Assembly (NCBI GenBank): GCA_030068075.1
Contig: CM057837.1
Coordinates: 20,057,691-20,121,690, forward strand
DNA: 64,000 nucleotides
Reading direction: 5' to 3'
Origin: Paguma larvata
Taxonomy: Eukaryota > Chordata > Mammalia > Carnivora > Viverridae
Below are positions 32,090 through 43,076 of the stretch, piece by piece. Position numbers and translations under genes: made by a program. How positions within the stretch are numbered: position 1 is the first letter of the stretch; each line of letters opens with the position of its first letter. The notes under the pieces are model-generated. The model was not told the DNA's origin. It ran no database searches and was given only the letters and a program-made list of their open reading frames with translations.

Positions 32090-33254
32090 CTAATGGCTTC
32101 AAAATCCTGAGAGTTTTTTGTCCCCATGGGAGTTTTTTCTCCTAATTCCCCATCCACACCCTCCTTCCCCACCAAAACAACCAAAAAAAAAAAAAAATGT
32201 AAGAGTCTTGACAGGATTAAAAATTATTTTTAAACATTTGAGAAAAACACATGATATAATAAAAGTGCAAGGCCAGGGCAGACTATCCTCTTGCTAAAAA
32301 TCCTCGTTGTTGGACATTGGATGAGCACACACACATACACACAGCCCTCCCAATGAACATGGGAACAAAACATCAGCCTGGGCTTGTCCCCACTGGTTTA
32401 TCTTAGGGCTGTTTGTTCTCCAGTCTTTCCTCCAAATGTCAGTTTATTTAAGTAAAGGTGGGCCCCTTCACTTACAGCCAGGGTCAGCTCGTGAGGCTGG
32501 TTGTTAGGTCTCCTGAGTCCTTGAATCCCTGTTTACACATTCTGCGACGGTGCCGCAAGAAGGAACCTCATCCAAGACCTTTGAAGAGCCCTGTGGTCCG
32601 TATGCCTGGCGTCTTGCTTTCTGCGCTCGTTCTGGATGGACTGGAGCCCCTACCCTGGTGGTGGTGGAATCTGGCCACACACCAGATTCTTGCTCATTCA
32701 TTCTTTCTCTTTCTGGTTCCTCCAGCTGACATGCATCGGTGACCTTACTGGGCAGGGGCCCTTGTGCTTGGCAGAATGGACATCAGGTCCCAACTAGGAG
32801 AAGTTTACAGCTGGACAGAGGGCCACCATAAGTGCTCCAGTATGACCAGTCAAGGCAGTGGGGGCGGGAGTGGTGGGTGTCCTGGGCACGTAACAAAGTG
32901 CTAGATGAATTCAGGACGAAAGAAGCTAATGCAGCCATGTAAACATTTCAAGCTCCTGCAGCTTGAATGATGTTGTAGGCAAAGGCTACATACTGGTATT
33001 GGTTTTCCAAAGCACTTCTACAGACTCCTAAGCCGTGTTTCCCCTTGCAGACTTAAACACACTCTGCCCCCGACCACCACCACTAACCGCCACCTGGAAC
33101 ACCCTCTTTGTGCTTTAGAGGCAGTAGAGAGCTGAGTGTTTGCATTTGACTCTATTAACCATCCGAAGTGGCCCAATTTTAGGAGAAATGGATTATAGAA
33201 TTTAAAAATGTCTTCCAGACCTAACTGGAAAGAGAGGAGGAAAGGAGTCAGGAC
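32090..33254. other. Unique intronic DNA
   Basis: A 14-A run lies at 32184-32197. No repeat family or exon recognised. Confidence 0.4.
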
Positions 33255-33420
33255 TTCGGAGACACAGAAGCTGTATGGTCTCAGGCAGATTACTTAACTG
33301 CCTCCGTTTCCTTTAATGGCAAATGAGTGGTAGTTAATTGTACTCAGTGGGTGGTTCTGGGAATGAAATAGGCAAACACCTGAGAAGCACTTATGGCATA
33401 GACCTAGCTTGTGGAACATG
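33255..33420 (+). mobile_element. MIR SINE
   Basis: 'gctgtatggtctcaggcaga', 'ttacttaactgcctccgttt' and 'gagaagcacttatggcatag' follow MIR order. Confidence 0.6.
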
Positions 33421-33824
33421 ATTAATGACTTCCCCAAACACTGAAATGTCTGGACATTGGTGAGCTGGTCAGAGGGCAGAGATGTCTGCCGGTTGGCCCC
33501 AGAGGGCAGCAATGGGCCAGCGGACGGAAGGAATAGAGTGCAGGTGGGGAAGCCAAGGCAGGCATCCGGGAGGGTCCTGTGGTGATGCAGCGGCATGTGT
33601 GTGTGTCCTAGGTGAGAGCCAGAAGCACAAGGAAGGACAGAAGCGATCATTTACCATGTGCCACGCTCTGTGTGCTCTCGTGTGGGGAACTTGGCTCGTT
33701 CCATCCGAGTCCCGGTGCTTAGGCTAGAACCTGCCACATAGTAGAATCGGCCTTATTTCGAAAATCATACATGAATTATGGGCTTTGATTCTTTCCATAA
33801 CTCAACGATGTATAGGATCTGTGA
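33421..33824. other. Unique intronic DNA
   Basis: No feature recognised. Confidence 0.4.
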
Positions 33825-33990
33825 TTGTCACCTCATTTCGAAGAGGAGGATGTGAAGCCTGGAGGAGACGGTACGGTGCCCGGGTGACTTCAGTGATGAG
33901 CTCAGGGACCGGCAGAGGGTGAGGGCCTGGGACGCAAACCCACGTCAGATGCTTTCTCCGCAGTGCTCCACCAGGGCCCGCTGACCTCAC
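33825..33990 (-). mobile_element. MIR SINE, antisense, diverged
   Basis: 'cacctcatttcgaagaggag', 'acgcaaacccacgtcagatg' and 'ctccgcagtgctcca' match the reverse complement of MIR. Confidence 0.5.
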
Positions 33991-35131
33991 GGCCCTCAGA
34001 GACCCTTCTGATTCTCAAGTCTTTGGTTTGAAGAGATGCCTGAGTTCCAAGAGCCTGTGGCTGAGTCACTGGATCACTGTGGGAGCTCAGGAAGCAGGCC
34101 CCCTTTGGATTTCTCGGAATTTTAGTGAACGGCCAGACAGAAAAGGAGGTGAAGTTATGGCCACCGTGTGCTGACTGTTTTATCTCTTTGTTGCCACCAT
34201 GCTGATTTGAGAGGTATTTTTAGAGTCACGCACTCATTAGTTATAGTTGACATTTTTACTAGTACCAATAACTAGATAACAGCAAAGAATTCCTGCCGGA
34301 TGACTTATTCTCAAGGTCGGCGCCCAGCCTGGTCTTAAGTAATTCGTGTTCTTCTTTGACTGTGGAACACCATCAGTTCCTTTTGACTCGGGGCCAGGAA
34401 GCACGTGAGTTGCTCAGGACCCATCCAGATGCTGGGACTGCCCATGCGTCACAGACGGCAGGCTCTCCCCTGGACATCTAGTAGTGACTGTCAGGTAGAC
34501 GAGGGCTTCCAAGCTCCTGTTTCTGTGATGCGTGAGTGAAATTTGGATAGCCGACTGTGTAAATTTGGATAGCCGACTGTGTTGCTGTGAAATTATTCTC
34601 ATTGCTGGCTTTGTTGACATTGTGCTTGAGTGGGATCAAAGCTATTTTGTCTAGGAGGAAGGACGAGAAGAGTTAATATTATATACAAGCATTTTACACG
34701 GTGATATTCCAAAACCATCTCCAAAGACGATAATGCTTAGATAGAGCACACAGTAGATTCTCCTTAAGCATCCTGCCGTTCCGACTCCGTGCGCAGCATG
34801 GTTTGGTTTGAGATGGACGGTCTGAGGTTCAACACAAAAAGGGCTCTCTTAGGAACCACTTTCAGATCTTTTAAAGGAAAATTGGAATTATTTTCCAAAG
34901 AGAAATGATTTCATACAATTTTGAAAGCATTCGCCCTGGAATATTGAAGCGGCAACTCTTCTTTGCCGTAGAAAAATAGAAGCTCGAATATGTGCCTGCC
35001 CGGCTGGCTGGATTTTAGCAGAGTTTACCTTGGGGTTGTCCATGGGCAACGCCATGGGCATTTTCCTGAGGCCATTCTGAATGATTAAATCTGGGACGCT
35101 TTATGATACCTTGAAGATAAAGCAAGGAGTT
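33991..35131. other. Unique intronic DNA with a 22-bp tandem duplication
   Basis: Repeat-free apart from the duplication at 34539-34582. The AT-rich 34620-35000 stretch has no recognised element. Confidence 0.4.
34539..34582. repeat. Perfect 22-bp tandem duplication
   Basis: The unit beginning AAATTTGGATAGCCGACTGT occurs at 34539-34560 and again at 34561-34582 without a mismatch, so the duplication is recent or an assembly artefact. Confidence 0.97.
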
Positions 35132-35311
35132 GGGGCACCTGAGTGACTCAGTTAGTCAAGCAGCCAACTCTTGATTTGGGCTCAGGTCGTGATCTCCCAG
35201 TTCGTGGGTTTGAGCTCCACATCAGGCTCTGTGCTGACAGTGCAAAGTCTGTTTGGAATTCTCTCTCCCTCTCTCTCTCTGCCTCTCTCTCTGCCTCTCT
35301 CTCTCTCTCTG

Positions 35312-35350
<39 letters not shown>

Positions 35351-35400
35351 TTCTCCTTCTCTCTATCTCTCTCAAAAAAAAATAAATAAACTTAAAGAAA
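35132..35400 (+). mobile_element. Carnivore tRNA-derived SINE with expanded CT tract
   Basis: Head GGGGCACCTGAGTGACTCAG; the CT-rich block is expanded to about 100 bp (35262-35372). AAGATAAAGCAA occurs just before and just after as a target duplication. The serine/leucine-rich frames here are simple-repeat artefacts. Confidence 0.95.
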
Positions 35401-36559
35401 AAGATAAAGCAACAAATAAGCAATCACTGTCAATTTCACACTAATAGATCAACAGCCCGCGGGTGTCTTTCCATCTTTCTCCCACTAGCTGAGAAACAGG
35501 GGCACCATTTTGTCCTTGGGGCCATTTTATTTCTGTTTTATTTTACTTTACTTTATTTTTTTGCCTATTATATTTATCACTTTCTCCCAGAACTCCAGGA
35601 TTTTTGTGTTCTAGTTTATTTTCTTTGCCTTTACCATCTTTCCTAGGCCCTCCCCATTTGTTCCTTCTTTTCCCTCTAAATACGCTCTGATATCTCTATT
35701 GTTAAAGAATCTATATCCATCCACCCATCCATTCATTACGTCTGTCCATCCACCCCATCAGATTTTTCTCTCTTCTTTCGCAGCCACACTGTATATCACT
35801 GGGGGCCCTGCCGCCCACTCTCTTCTCCTTCCAACCCTCCCTCCCCGCCCTCTTCTTCCAGAGACCCCCAAGGCAGGGTCATTTTCTAGTCAAATCCAAA
35901 GCTGTTTTTCTCGGACCATGTCTTCCTTGCCCTCTGGCGCTGTCGTCATCCTGTCCTTGCGGGACTCCCTTCTCTGGTTTCCATGGTGACCTTTATCCTA
36001 GTGGCCTCAGACTGCCTCAGTATTCATCCCCTTCCTCCTTGGGCCTCTAAGTGTGGGGGGGTGCCAGAGCTCACAGTCCTCGGCCCCAGGGCCTTAGTTC
36101 TTTAGGCTTTCTCTGTGGTCTAACTCCCACTGCTGTGGGTTCCAAAGTGCATGCCTCTAGCCCTGACCTGTCACCCACTGTCCAGTCCTCCAGGGACGTC
36201 CCGTGATCCCCCCAACACCGGCCTCTCCAAATGTGAGTTCCTGGTCCCCCCTTGCCCTCCTCGGCTTCAATTCCCGACTGCATGCCTTCTCGGGCCGACA
36301 GGACCGCGTTCTCCTTTCGCTGTCGAGATCCTGTCTGCGATCTCGTTTCTCCCTGCAGAGTCTCTCTTGGGCGTGTCCCTGCCCAGCGCCGATTTCGCAT
36401 CAGTGCACAGAATGTTCCAAGTCTCCTCGATGACCTTCTAGAAAGCCCCTGCCACCCATTCATCTTACAAAGATGCCAGCCTCGGCTACCAGACTTGTCA
36501 TGTCGCTGTCTGTGTCTGCCAGCGGAGCTTGGAGCGTGTCACTGTTGCTCACTCGCCTC
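35401..36559. other. Unique intronic DNA, pyrimidine-rich
   Basis: C/T-rich with overlapping frames on both strands up to 130 codons, none with splice support. L2 remnants are possible but not resolved. Confidence 0.35.
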
Positions 36560-37056
36560 CTGAGAAGGGGAAGTCCTGGGACCTCAGGGTAGCTCATCAG
36601 TCCCCGTGTCATGACGGCAGCTTCCTGTCTGTATCCGTAGCCGCCTACCGCCCTCCTCCTCCGTGCAGCCCCCTCCCACATCATGCACCCTCGGTTTCAC
36701 CTACATGTAATTGTCCCTCATTTCAAACAGCCCTGGACATGACCTCCCCACATCCCTGCTTGTACGCTAAGTTAGCACCCGCTTGTGTTCTAACTCCAGC
36801 GTCATCTTCTCAAAGCTTTTCCCGTTCAATCTACTGCTCCCCCACCCCTGCCCCGCCTCCGTGAGAAGTTTTCCTCCTCTTTCTCCCCTTACAACTCTCG
36901 TCACGTGTGCGTTCCATTAAATCCGTTAATCGGTCTGCTTTTACTTCCGGAGTAGGAGCTACTTGGGCTCTGACATATGGTATCTTCTCTCTGAATCCCC
37001 AGCACGAAGCCTATAAATTAATAGATGCCAATAAATACCGATTGAATGAAACGTTA
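36560..37056 (+). mobile_element. L2 LINE 3' portion
   Basis: Ends with recognisable L2 words, 'ctctgaatccccagcacgaa' and 'gccaataaataccgattgaa' then 'tgaaac'. The upstream pyrimidine-rich part is compatible with L2 ORF2 3' but diverged. Confidence 0.5.
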
Positions 37057-38578
37057 GGTGACACTTCCTTGCTGAGAACGAGGGGTCAGGTCCCCGTGAC
37101 GTGGCTCATCCAGGGCAGACATTGCACCATACTTACCCTGATTCGCCAGCACACAGTCGCCTCAAGTTCTCCAGGAAACCCTGGAGGCGCGTGCCCTCCC
37201 TTTTCTCTGTCTCTGGAACTCGTCCGTCTCCCTCACCGTCTGTTGCCCTCCTCTCCCCCGTGCGGCCTGCAGTTACCGTTCACACACAGCCGGTACCCTG
37301 CACGGTCAAGTACTCGAATGTGTTCTCCAGCTGTCTTCCGCTAACCCCGTCTTGTCTCCCAGCGCCGTGTGTAAGTGGAATGAAGACAGAGGCCACGCCG
37401 GACGGTTCTGAATGCCACCGAAGCTGGCTCGTGGCGTGCGCATAGCTGTACATCAAATACTTGCTGCGTTGTTTAGATTTCTCGTAGTTCGTTCCCAAGG
37501 ATTCAAGACCATCCGAGTCACAGTGTGAAGGCTGAGCCCTGACGCTCTCGTTGGAGTTGCCAAAACATGAGTAGGAGTCTGGAAATGACTAGAATTTGAG
37601 CAATAGCAAACCTCCTGCCCCCAGCCTGATCCAGTTGGTACTGGTCCCTTCGCTGGACTTTAATGGAGCCACAAATCTCTTCTGAACTAGTTTGCTCTAG
37701 AATTTAAAAGAGTGCATATGCAGGGGACAGTCACTGATGCCGAGCCTTGAATTATGCGGTGTCCATGTCCCGGGCCGATCAGAAGCCCTCGGAGCTCTGC
37801 AGGGTGGCGAGTGTCCGACGCCAGGGCGAAAGACGCTAGAGGCCGCTTTCATTTCGCTACTTCTCAGAAATGCCTAGATGCTGGTCTAAAAAGTAGGGTG
37901 TTTTTAAAATTAGTATTCTTCTATTCATAACACCCGTATCTGTAAAAATATCGCTTTTATCCCCCCTAAAAAGAAGTCATTAAAAAAATATTTACCTTGA
38001 AAGTAAAAAAAAAGAAAAAAACAGAAAACACATCCTTTAGCTGTTTCAGCTGGGCCTGAATGACCCCCCCCCTCAAACACAGACACAGAAAGTTGCTCCC
38101 CACTGGTCTACCCCGGGGGTGATATTAGTCCCTCTCTCAGAAGGAGCCCAGAGAATTACGTAAGAGGAGGCACAAAAAGAGCTTTGCTCAACGTAGGACA
38201 CACGGTAGGAAGTCGGTGAAGGTTCAGCTGGGCTATGATTACACACTCGGATTGCAATTCGTAATTATCACCAATCATCTTTCTACGTCACTTGAACATC
38301 TAAGATCTGGGCACGAGTCGGCTTACAAGGACTTGACAGATGGTGGCAGCAGCTCCTGGGGGCAGAGACCTCAGGCCTGGGCTCTCCTGAGGCAGAAGGT
38401 GGCCGGGATGCTGCCTGCCGAGGGTGCAGGCTGAGCGACGAGGTCACGCCGGCCGCCTCCTGCGACATTCTGCAGCATGCAGACGGGCTGAATGTCCAAG
38501 GGGAAAAGAAAACGGACGGAGTCAGGCCCAGCCCCACGTGGGTGGATGGGTGGCCTGGATCACTTTCCTCTCGCTGAA
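37057..38578. other. Unique intronic DNA
   Basis: About 1.5 kb without recognised repeats. An A-rich stretch lies at 37981-38029. Open frames are unsupported. Confidence 0.4.
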
Positions 38579-38608
38579 GGGGGTGCGGGTGGGGGGTGGG
38601 GGTGGGCG
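38579..38608 (+). repeat. G-quadruplex-capable G-rich motif
   Basis: Runs GGGGG, GGG, GGGGGG, GGGGG and GGG are separated by loops of one to three bases, satisfying the canonical four-run rule with short loops on the + (ADAM12 sense) strand. Confidence 0.85.
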
Positions 38609-39189
38609 GCTTCCAAGTGGAGAACAGGGGAATGTCCCTTCCGTGAGGTCATACCAGCCCGCCGCTCTCTGTGACCGATGTCAACACAAGACTCCTTCTC
38701 TGCGTGTCTTGAGGCCAGAGCTAGGACGACCTGCATCTACTTGCTTCTTGCCAAATGTCAGCGTCCTGAGGCACCTGGGGCCCCCGCCACGGTTTTCTTT
38801 GTCGTGTCCCTGGAAAACTGCGAGCGAGAATTTTTGCACCTATTTCCACTCGAGTAAAGCAGGGCTGGTCCCCACTACACCGGTTTGCTCGGCGCGTTAG
38901 CAGAGGGTTTGCGGGGACCCGCTTGGGCAGACGGGGAAGGAGCCCACGACTTGCGAACCGCTGCGTTCCCAGGGTCTCACCCTCCCTCCTCCCCCACGCA
39001 GTGCCAGGCTGCGTACATCGTGCTTAATTCTGCATCATTTGGCCTTGATTTTGAAAGCCCTTGGGGGATTCCATGGAGAACGAGCAAGCCTGTTCAGTAT
39101 TTACTGCTGAACCAGCACGACAGCCCTCTCCCCTGCTCGTAGAAAAGCCTTAGCACTAAAAGTCTGATTTTATAAAATAGGTGAGTGGG
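38609..39189. other. Unique intronic DNA, CpG-moderate
   Basis: No feature recognised. Confidence 0.4.
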
Positions 39190-39470
39190 GGGTTCCTTAA
39201 AATGTCAAGGGTATTTTAAAGGAATGTTTTTACAACCTGACAGAGTCTGGGGAGAAAAGAGGCTTAAAACCGAAGTGTTTGTTGCTGCTGCCAATTGAAA
39301 ATGAATCACAAATGAAGATAAATCACCCCTGAGCGTGTAATGTGGAACAATGGGAAAATATTATCAGAATTGTAAAAATTTGATTTGCATGCAACTTCTC
39401 AGAAACGTAGCTTTGCAAGCATAAACCGAAGCAAGCAGACTGACTCACGTAATGGCGGGGAGGAATCGGT
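39190..39470. promoter_or_regulatory. Possible enhancer-like repeat-free block
   Basis: Repeat-free and AT-rich, with an octamer-like ATTTGCAT in TTTGATTTGCATGCAAC, an AP-1-like TGACTCA near 39443, and the Q-like run ATGAATCACAAATGAAG. This is motif-level evidence only; without comparative data the function is speculative. Confidence 0.25.
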
Positions 39471-39689
39471 CTAAGAGTCCAAACGTGTATGTCAGGAGAT
39501 GATTATTGGGTTTGAAAAAAAAAAAAAAAAGCGCTCTGTTTTACCGAGTATACCCCACCAGTCCCTCTCTGCCATGGGGGATTCCGAACAGCGTTTACGA
39601 AAGGCACCAACTGCCAAGACACTGTAGAGCGTATCGGTAAGACTATGAATAACGCAGTTTCCTGGCTTATCTGCCGCTGGTATTTATTC
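39471..39689. other. Unique intronic DNA
   Basis: A 16-A run lies at about 39516-39530. Nothing else recognised. Confidence 0.4.
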
Positions 39690-39850
39690 TGTGCGCGAAC
39701 TGTCTCTACTCCTTACGGTAATCTTACGAGCGTTCTTTCCCCGTTTTATATGTGTGTCGGGGGGCACTCTTCAGAGTGTTTATACAGCTCGTCCCAGGCC
39801 ACACGGCCAATGGAGGACCCCGTCAGGTCCACTCGGTTTATCCTGGCCTT
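39690..39850 (-). mobile_element. MIR-family fragment, antisense, decayed
   Basis: 'cttacggtaatcttacgagc', 'ccccgttttatatgtg' and 'ccaggccacacggccaatgg' fit a decayed MIR/MIR3 in reverse complement. Confidence 0.35.
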
Positions 39851-40104
39851 AAACCTGCCGGCTTTCCCACAACTTCCCAGCGTCCCCCCAGGCAAGTGAG
39901 AGGCAGCGGGGAGCAAGTTCTGGCCAGGGCCGCACACGGCAGACCCAACCTGGGTCCGGCGTAGGCGTCACACTTGTCGGGAGGGAGAGCTGTCGCCCAA
40001 GACCGAGATTCTGCGTGTCCCAATGAAGGCACGTCTTCTAAGAGACCGGAGGAAACAACGTACCGAATGACGTTTTTTTTAGAAGTCAGTTTTATTTCCT
40101 AGCT
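39851..40104. other. Unique intronic DNA
   Basis: No feature recognised. Confidence 0.4.
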
Positions 40105-40705
40105 ATGATTTTTTTTAATTGAGGTGCAATTCACATGACCTAAAACTCCCCGTTGTATGGTGTATAATTGCTGTGGTTTTTAGTGGATTCACAGTGCCGT
40201 GCGGCCATTGCCGCTCTGTGATTTCGGAACATTTCCTTCATCCCCAGAAACCCCGTACCTGATAAAGTCAGGTCCTAGTCCCCGTTTTCCCTGCCCCCCA
40301 TGCCCTGACGGGCACTAATCCTTGTGTCTCTAGGATTTACCTCTTCTGGCCATTTCCTATAAATGGAAGTATGCAGGATGTGGCCTTTTGTGTCTGGTTT
40401 TGTTCACTTAGGGTCATGTTTTCAGGGTCCATCCGCATTATAGAATGTGCCAGTGCCTCGTTTATTTTTATGGCTGAATAATATTCCACGGTATGTATTT
40501 ATTTATTTTGAGAGAAAGAGCATGAATGGGGGAGGGGCAGAGAAAGAGAGGAGAGAGAATCCCAAGCAGGCTCCTCACTGTCAGCGCAGAGCCTGACGTG
40601 GGGCTCGAACTCACAAACCGTGAGATCGTGACCTGAGTCGAAATCGAGAGTCAGACGTTTAACTGACTGAGCCACCCAGGAGCCCCTCCATTCATCAGTT
40701 TCTGA
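40105..40705 (-). mobile_element. L1M 3' region, antisense, split by a SINE
   Basis: Ordered antisense L1M words: 'attgaggtgcaattcacatg', 'gtggtttttagtggattcac', 'cttctggccatttcctataa', 'tgtggccttttgtgtctggt' and 'ggctgaataatattccacgg'. After the SINE the element resumes at 'tccattcatcagtttctgaa' (40687 onward). Confidence 0.85.
40497..40686 (-). mobile_element. Carnivore tRNA-derived SINE nested in the L1M
   Basis: Antisense copy of the 'gtcgaaatcgagagtcagac' subtype ending GAGCCACCCAGGAGCCCC. Its insertion interrupts the L1M and is therefore younger. Confidence 0.94.
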
Positions 40706-41274
40706 ATGATTTTGATGCCGCGCTAAATTTTGTTCCAAAGAGTTAGGTTGCTTGGCAAACCACAAGGTCGAGTCCGCCCCTACCAACATGGGCCGTCATC
40801 CATCTAGCAGTACCTGTGGCAGCCAGCTCTCCAGAGGCTTCTTGTGGTTTGAGAAATAACATGGAAACTCCTGACCGAGACCTTCCCACCCTCAGCCTCT
40901 TGCGCTCTCAGGGGCTGGCTCTGTCGCTTCTCAATCGGTGTCCTTTGTGCCTGAGAGTCCTCACGAGTTCTGTTCTCTGCCTGGAAGGTTCTGCCTCCCA
41001 GACCGCCTGCCTGGCTGCCACCTGCTCGGCCTGAGTGTGGGGAGTGCACAGCTGACTACCCTTTTTCTCCCCTAGTGAGCCCTCCCCTGGGGTAAAAAGA
41101 CACTCCTCCCTGGTAACTGTGTGTTCGTTGTGTGTCCACTCGTTTCCTGTGGGTCCCTCCCCATCCTCCATCTGGAACCACCATTGACAGGCTGCCTTTG
41201 GGCTTGTGTTGCTGGATCTCTGGGGCCGATACGTGGACTCAGTTCACGTCCAGATGGTTACCTTGCGTCTAGGA
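40706..41274. other. Unique intronic DNA
   Basis: No recognised repeat apart from the end of the L1M. Open frames are unsupported. Confidence 0.4.
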
Positions 41275-41405
41275 CAGAGCCTCCCACAGTGACCTCCCCA
41301 GACCAGCAGCAGCAGCCCCTGGGGACGAGTCAGAAATGCCAGGTCCTGGGCCCCACCCGAGACCTCCCGAACCAGAAACCCGGGGGATGAAAGCAGCCGG
41401 AGTTT
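41275..41405 (+). mobile_element. MER5-like hAT DNA transposon fragment
   Basis: 'gaccagcagcagcagcccct', AGTCAGAAATGCCAGGTCCT, 'gggccccacccgagacctcc' and 'cgaaccagaaacccggggga' follow the MER5A consensus order closely. Confidence 0.75.
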
Positions 41406-41977
41406 TCACAGATTGCTGGCACTCTCTTGAAATCAGCTCAGATTCCCTCTTCTTACTGGACTGAATTAAGTGGCCCAGAGACTGGTCACTGAGCATCCCC
41501 TGCCCGAGGTGCCCACTGCTGAGTGCAGCCGAAGGAATTTCTACAGAGTGCCGGTGACTCGGCCACGTACCTTTCTTCAGCTAGGGTGGAGTCCTTACCA
41601 GTGCACGTGAGGCTTAGGCCTGGGCGAGAGGCAAGGAAAACATTCAGCCGGGTCGCTGCCCTCGGAGTGGCTGCTGCCGAGTGATGAGACACCTCGAGGC
41701 CCAGCACTGCATGTACTGATGGCAGTGTAGACACGTGCTCGAGCAGGCCCAGCAAGGGACTGAGCGGACTCGGGACGGAGGCCGGGGCAGGCGTTCTGGA
41801 GGTGTGTGGGCTCAGGAGGACAGAGGTGGGAGGCAGCAGGCCTAGCAGCGGGCACCCAGCAAGGTGTAAAATCCTGACTTAGAAGCCACTCAAACTGGAG
41901 CCCCCAGGACCCCAACCAGGATACACACGGTGCATTCCACCACCCGCCACCATGGGCGGGGATGCTGGCCTTTCTTC
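41406..41977. other. Unique intronic DNA
   Basis: Possibly L2-derived at 41640-41790, but not resolved. Confidence 0.35.
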
Positions 41978-41989
41978 AGAACGGAACCA

Positions 41990-42196
41990 GGGGCACCTGC
42001 GTGGCTCAGTTGGTTGAGCGTCGGACTTCAGCTCAGGTCGTGATCTCACAGTTTGTGGGTTCAAGCCCCGCATCGGGCTCTGTGCTGACAGCTCAGAGCC
42101 TGGAGCCTGTTTCACATTCTGTCTCTCTCTGTCTGCCCCTCCCCTGCTTGTGCTCTGTCTCTCTCTCTCAAATATAAATAAACATTAAAAAAATTT
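41990..42196 (+). mobile_element. Feliform tRNA-Lys SINE with target duplication
   Basis: Near-consensus copy, body GACAGCTCAGAGCCTGGAGC. Target duplication AGAACGGAACCA (41978-41989) and AGAATGGAACCA (42197-42208), one mismatch. Confidence 0.95.
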
Positions 42197-42234
42197 AGAA
42201 TGGAACCAAATTAAAATTTTTTATTATATGTATA

Positions 42235-42843
42235 GCTTCCTTCATTTTAGCTTAGTTTTTTCAACTCTACTGGTATATGATTGATGAAAAAAGTATATAT
42301 ACTTAGGTTATACAGTGTAATATTTTAACAGGCGTCCAATGTGATTTAACATACGTATGCATTGTGAAATGATTATCACAATCAAGTTAATGAACACATC
42401 CATCACCTCACAGTTACCATTTTTTTTTAAGTTTATTTTATTTATTTTGAGAGAGAGGGAGGGGGATGGAGAGAGGGAAAGAGAATCCCAAGTGGGCTCT
42501 GCACTGACGGCGAGGAGCCCGACACGGGGCTTGATCTCACAAATCTTGAGATCACAACCTGAGCCAAAATCAAGAGTTAGACACTTAACCAACTGAGCCC
42601 CCCAGGCGCCCCTCACAGTTACCATTTTTAAATCTATTTTTCCAGATTTATTGAGAAATAATTGATATGCATCACTGTATAAGTTTAAGGCATACGACAT
42701 GATGGTTTGGTTTACATATACCGTGAAGTGACCACAACAATTTCAGCTAATACCTATCATATGGATACAATAAGGAGAAAAGAAAGAAAAGAAGAAAAGA
42801 AAAAAATGTTCTTGTGATAAGAACTCTTAGGATTTACTGTCTT
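42235..42843 (-). mobile_element. L1M 3' fragments, antisense, split by a SINE
   Basis: The left piece contains 'gtgaaatgattatcacaatc', 'aagttaatgaacacatccat' and 'cacctcacagttacca'. After the SINE, 'agatttattgagaaataatt', 'gatggtttggtttacatata' and 'cttgtgataagaactcttag' are L1M-type antisense 3' words. The order suggests two overlapping copies. Confidence 0.7.
42425..42612 (-). mobile_element. Carnivore tRNA-derived SINE nested in the L1M, with target duplication
   Basis: Antisense copy ending GAGCCCCCCAGGCGCCCC. The 17-bp target duplication TCACAGTTACCATTTTT is perfect (42408-42424 and 42613-42629). Confidence 0.96.
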
Positions 42844-43062
42844 TTTAAAAAAAATTTTAATGTTTATTTATTTTGGAGAGAGAGAGAGACAGAGCATGAG
42901 TGAGGGAGGGACAGAGAGAGAGGGAGACACAGAATCCAAAGCAGATTCCAGGCTCTGAGCTGTCAGCACAGAGCCTGACGTGGGGCTCGAACCCACGAAC
43001 GGCCAGATCCTGACCTGAGCTGAAGCCGAACGCTCAACCGACTGAGCCCCCCAGGCGCCCCG
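42844..43062 (-). mobile_element. Feliform tRNA-Lys SINE in L1M-derived DNA
   Basis: Antisense copy with body GAGCTGTCAGCACAGAGCCT. Target duplication GGATTTACTGTCTT (42830-42843) and GGATTTATTCTCTT (43063-43076), two mismatches. The flanks are L1M words ('ggatttactgtctt', 'tctcttaacaacattcc'). Confidence 0.95.
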
Positions 43063-43076
43063 GGATTTATTCTCTT

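Noticed and set aside
31625..32184. Long glutamate/arginine-rich and serine/leucine-rich open frames
   Set aside because: They are translations of the (GAA/GGA)n purine tract, not coding sequence.
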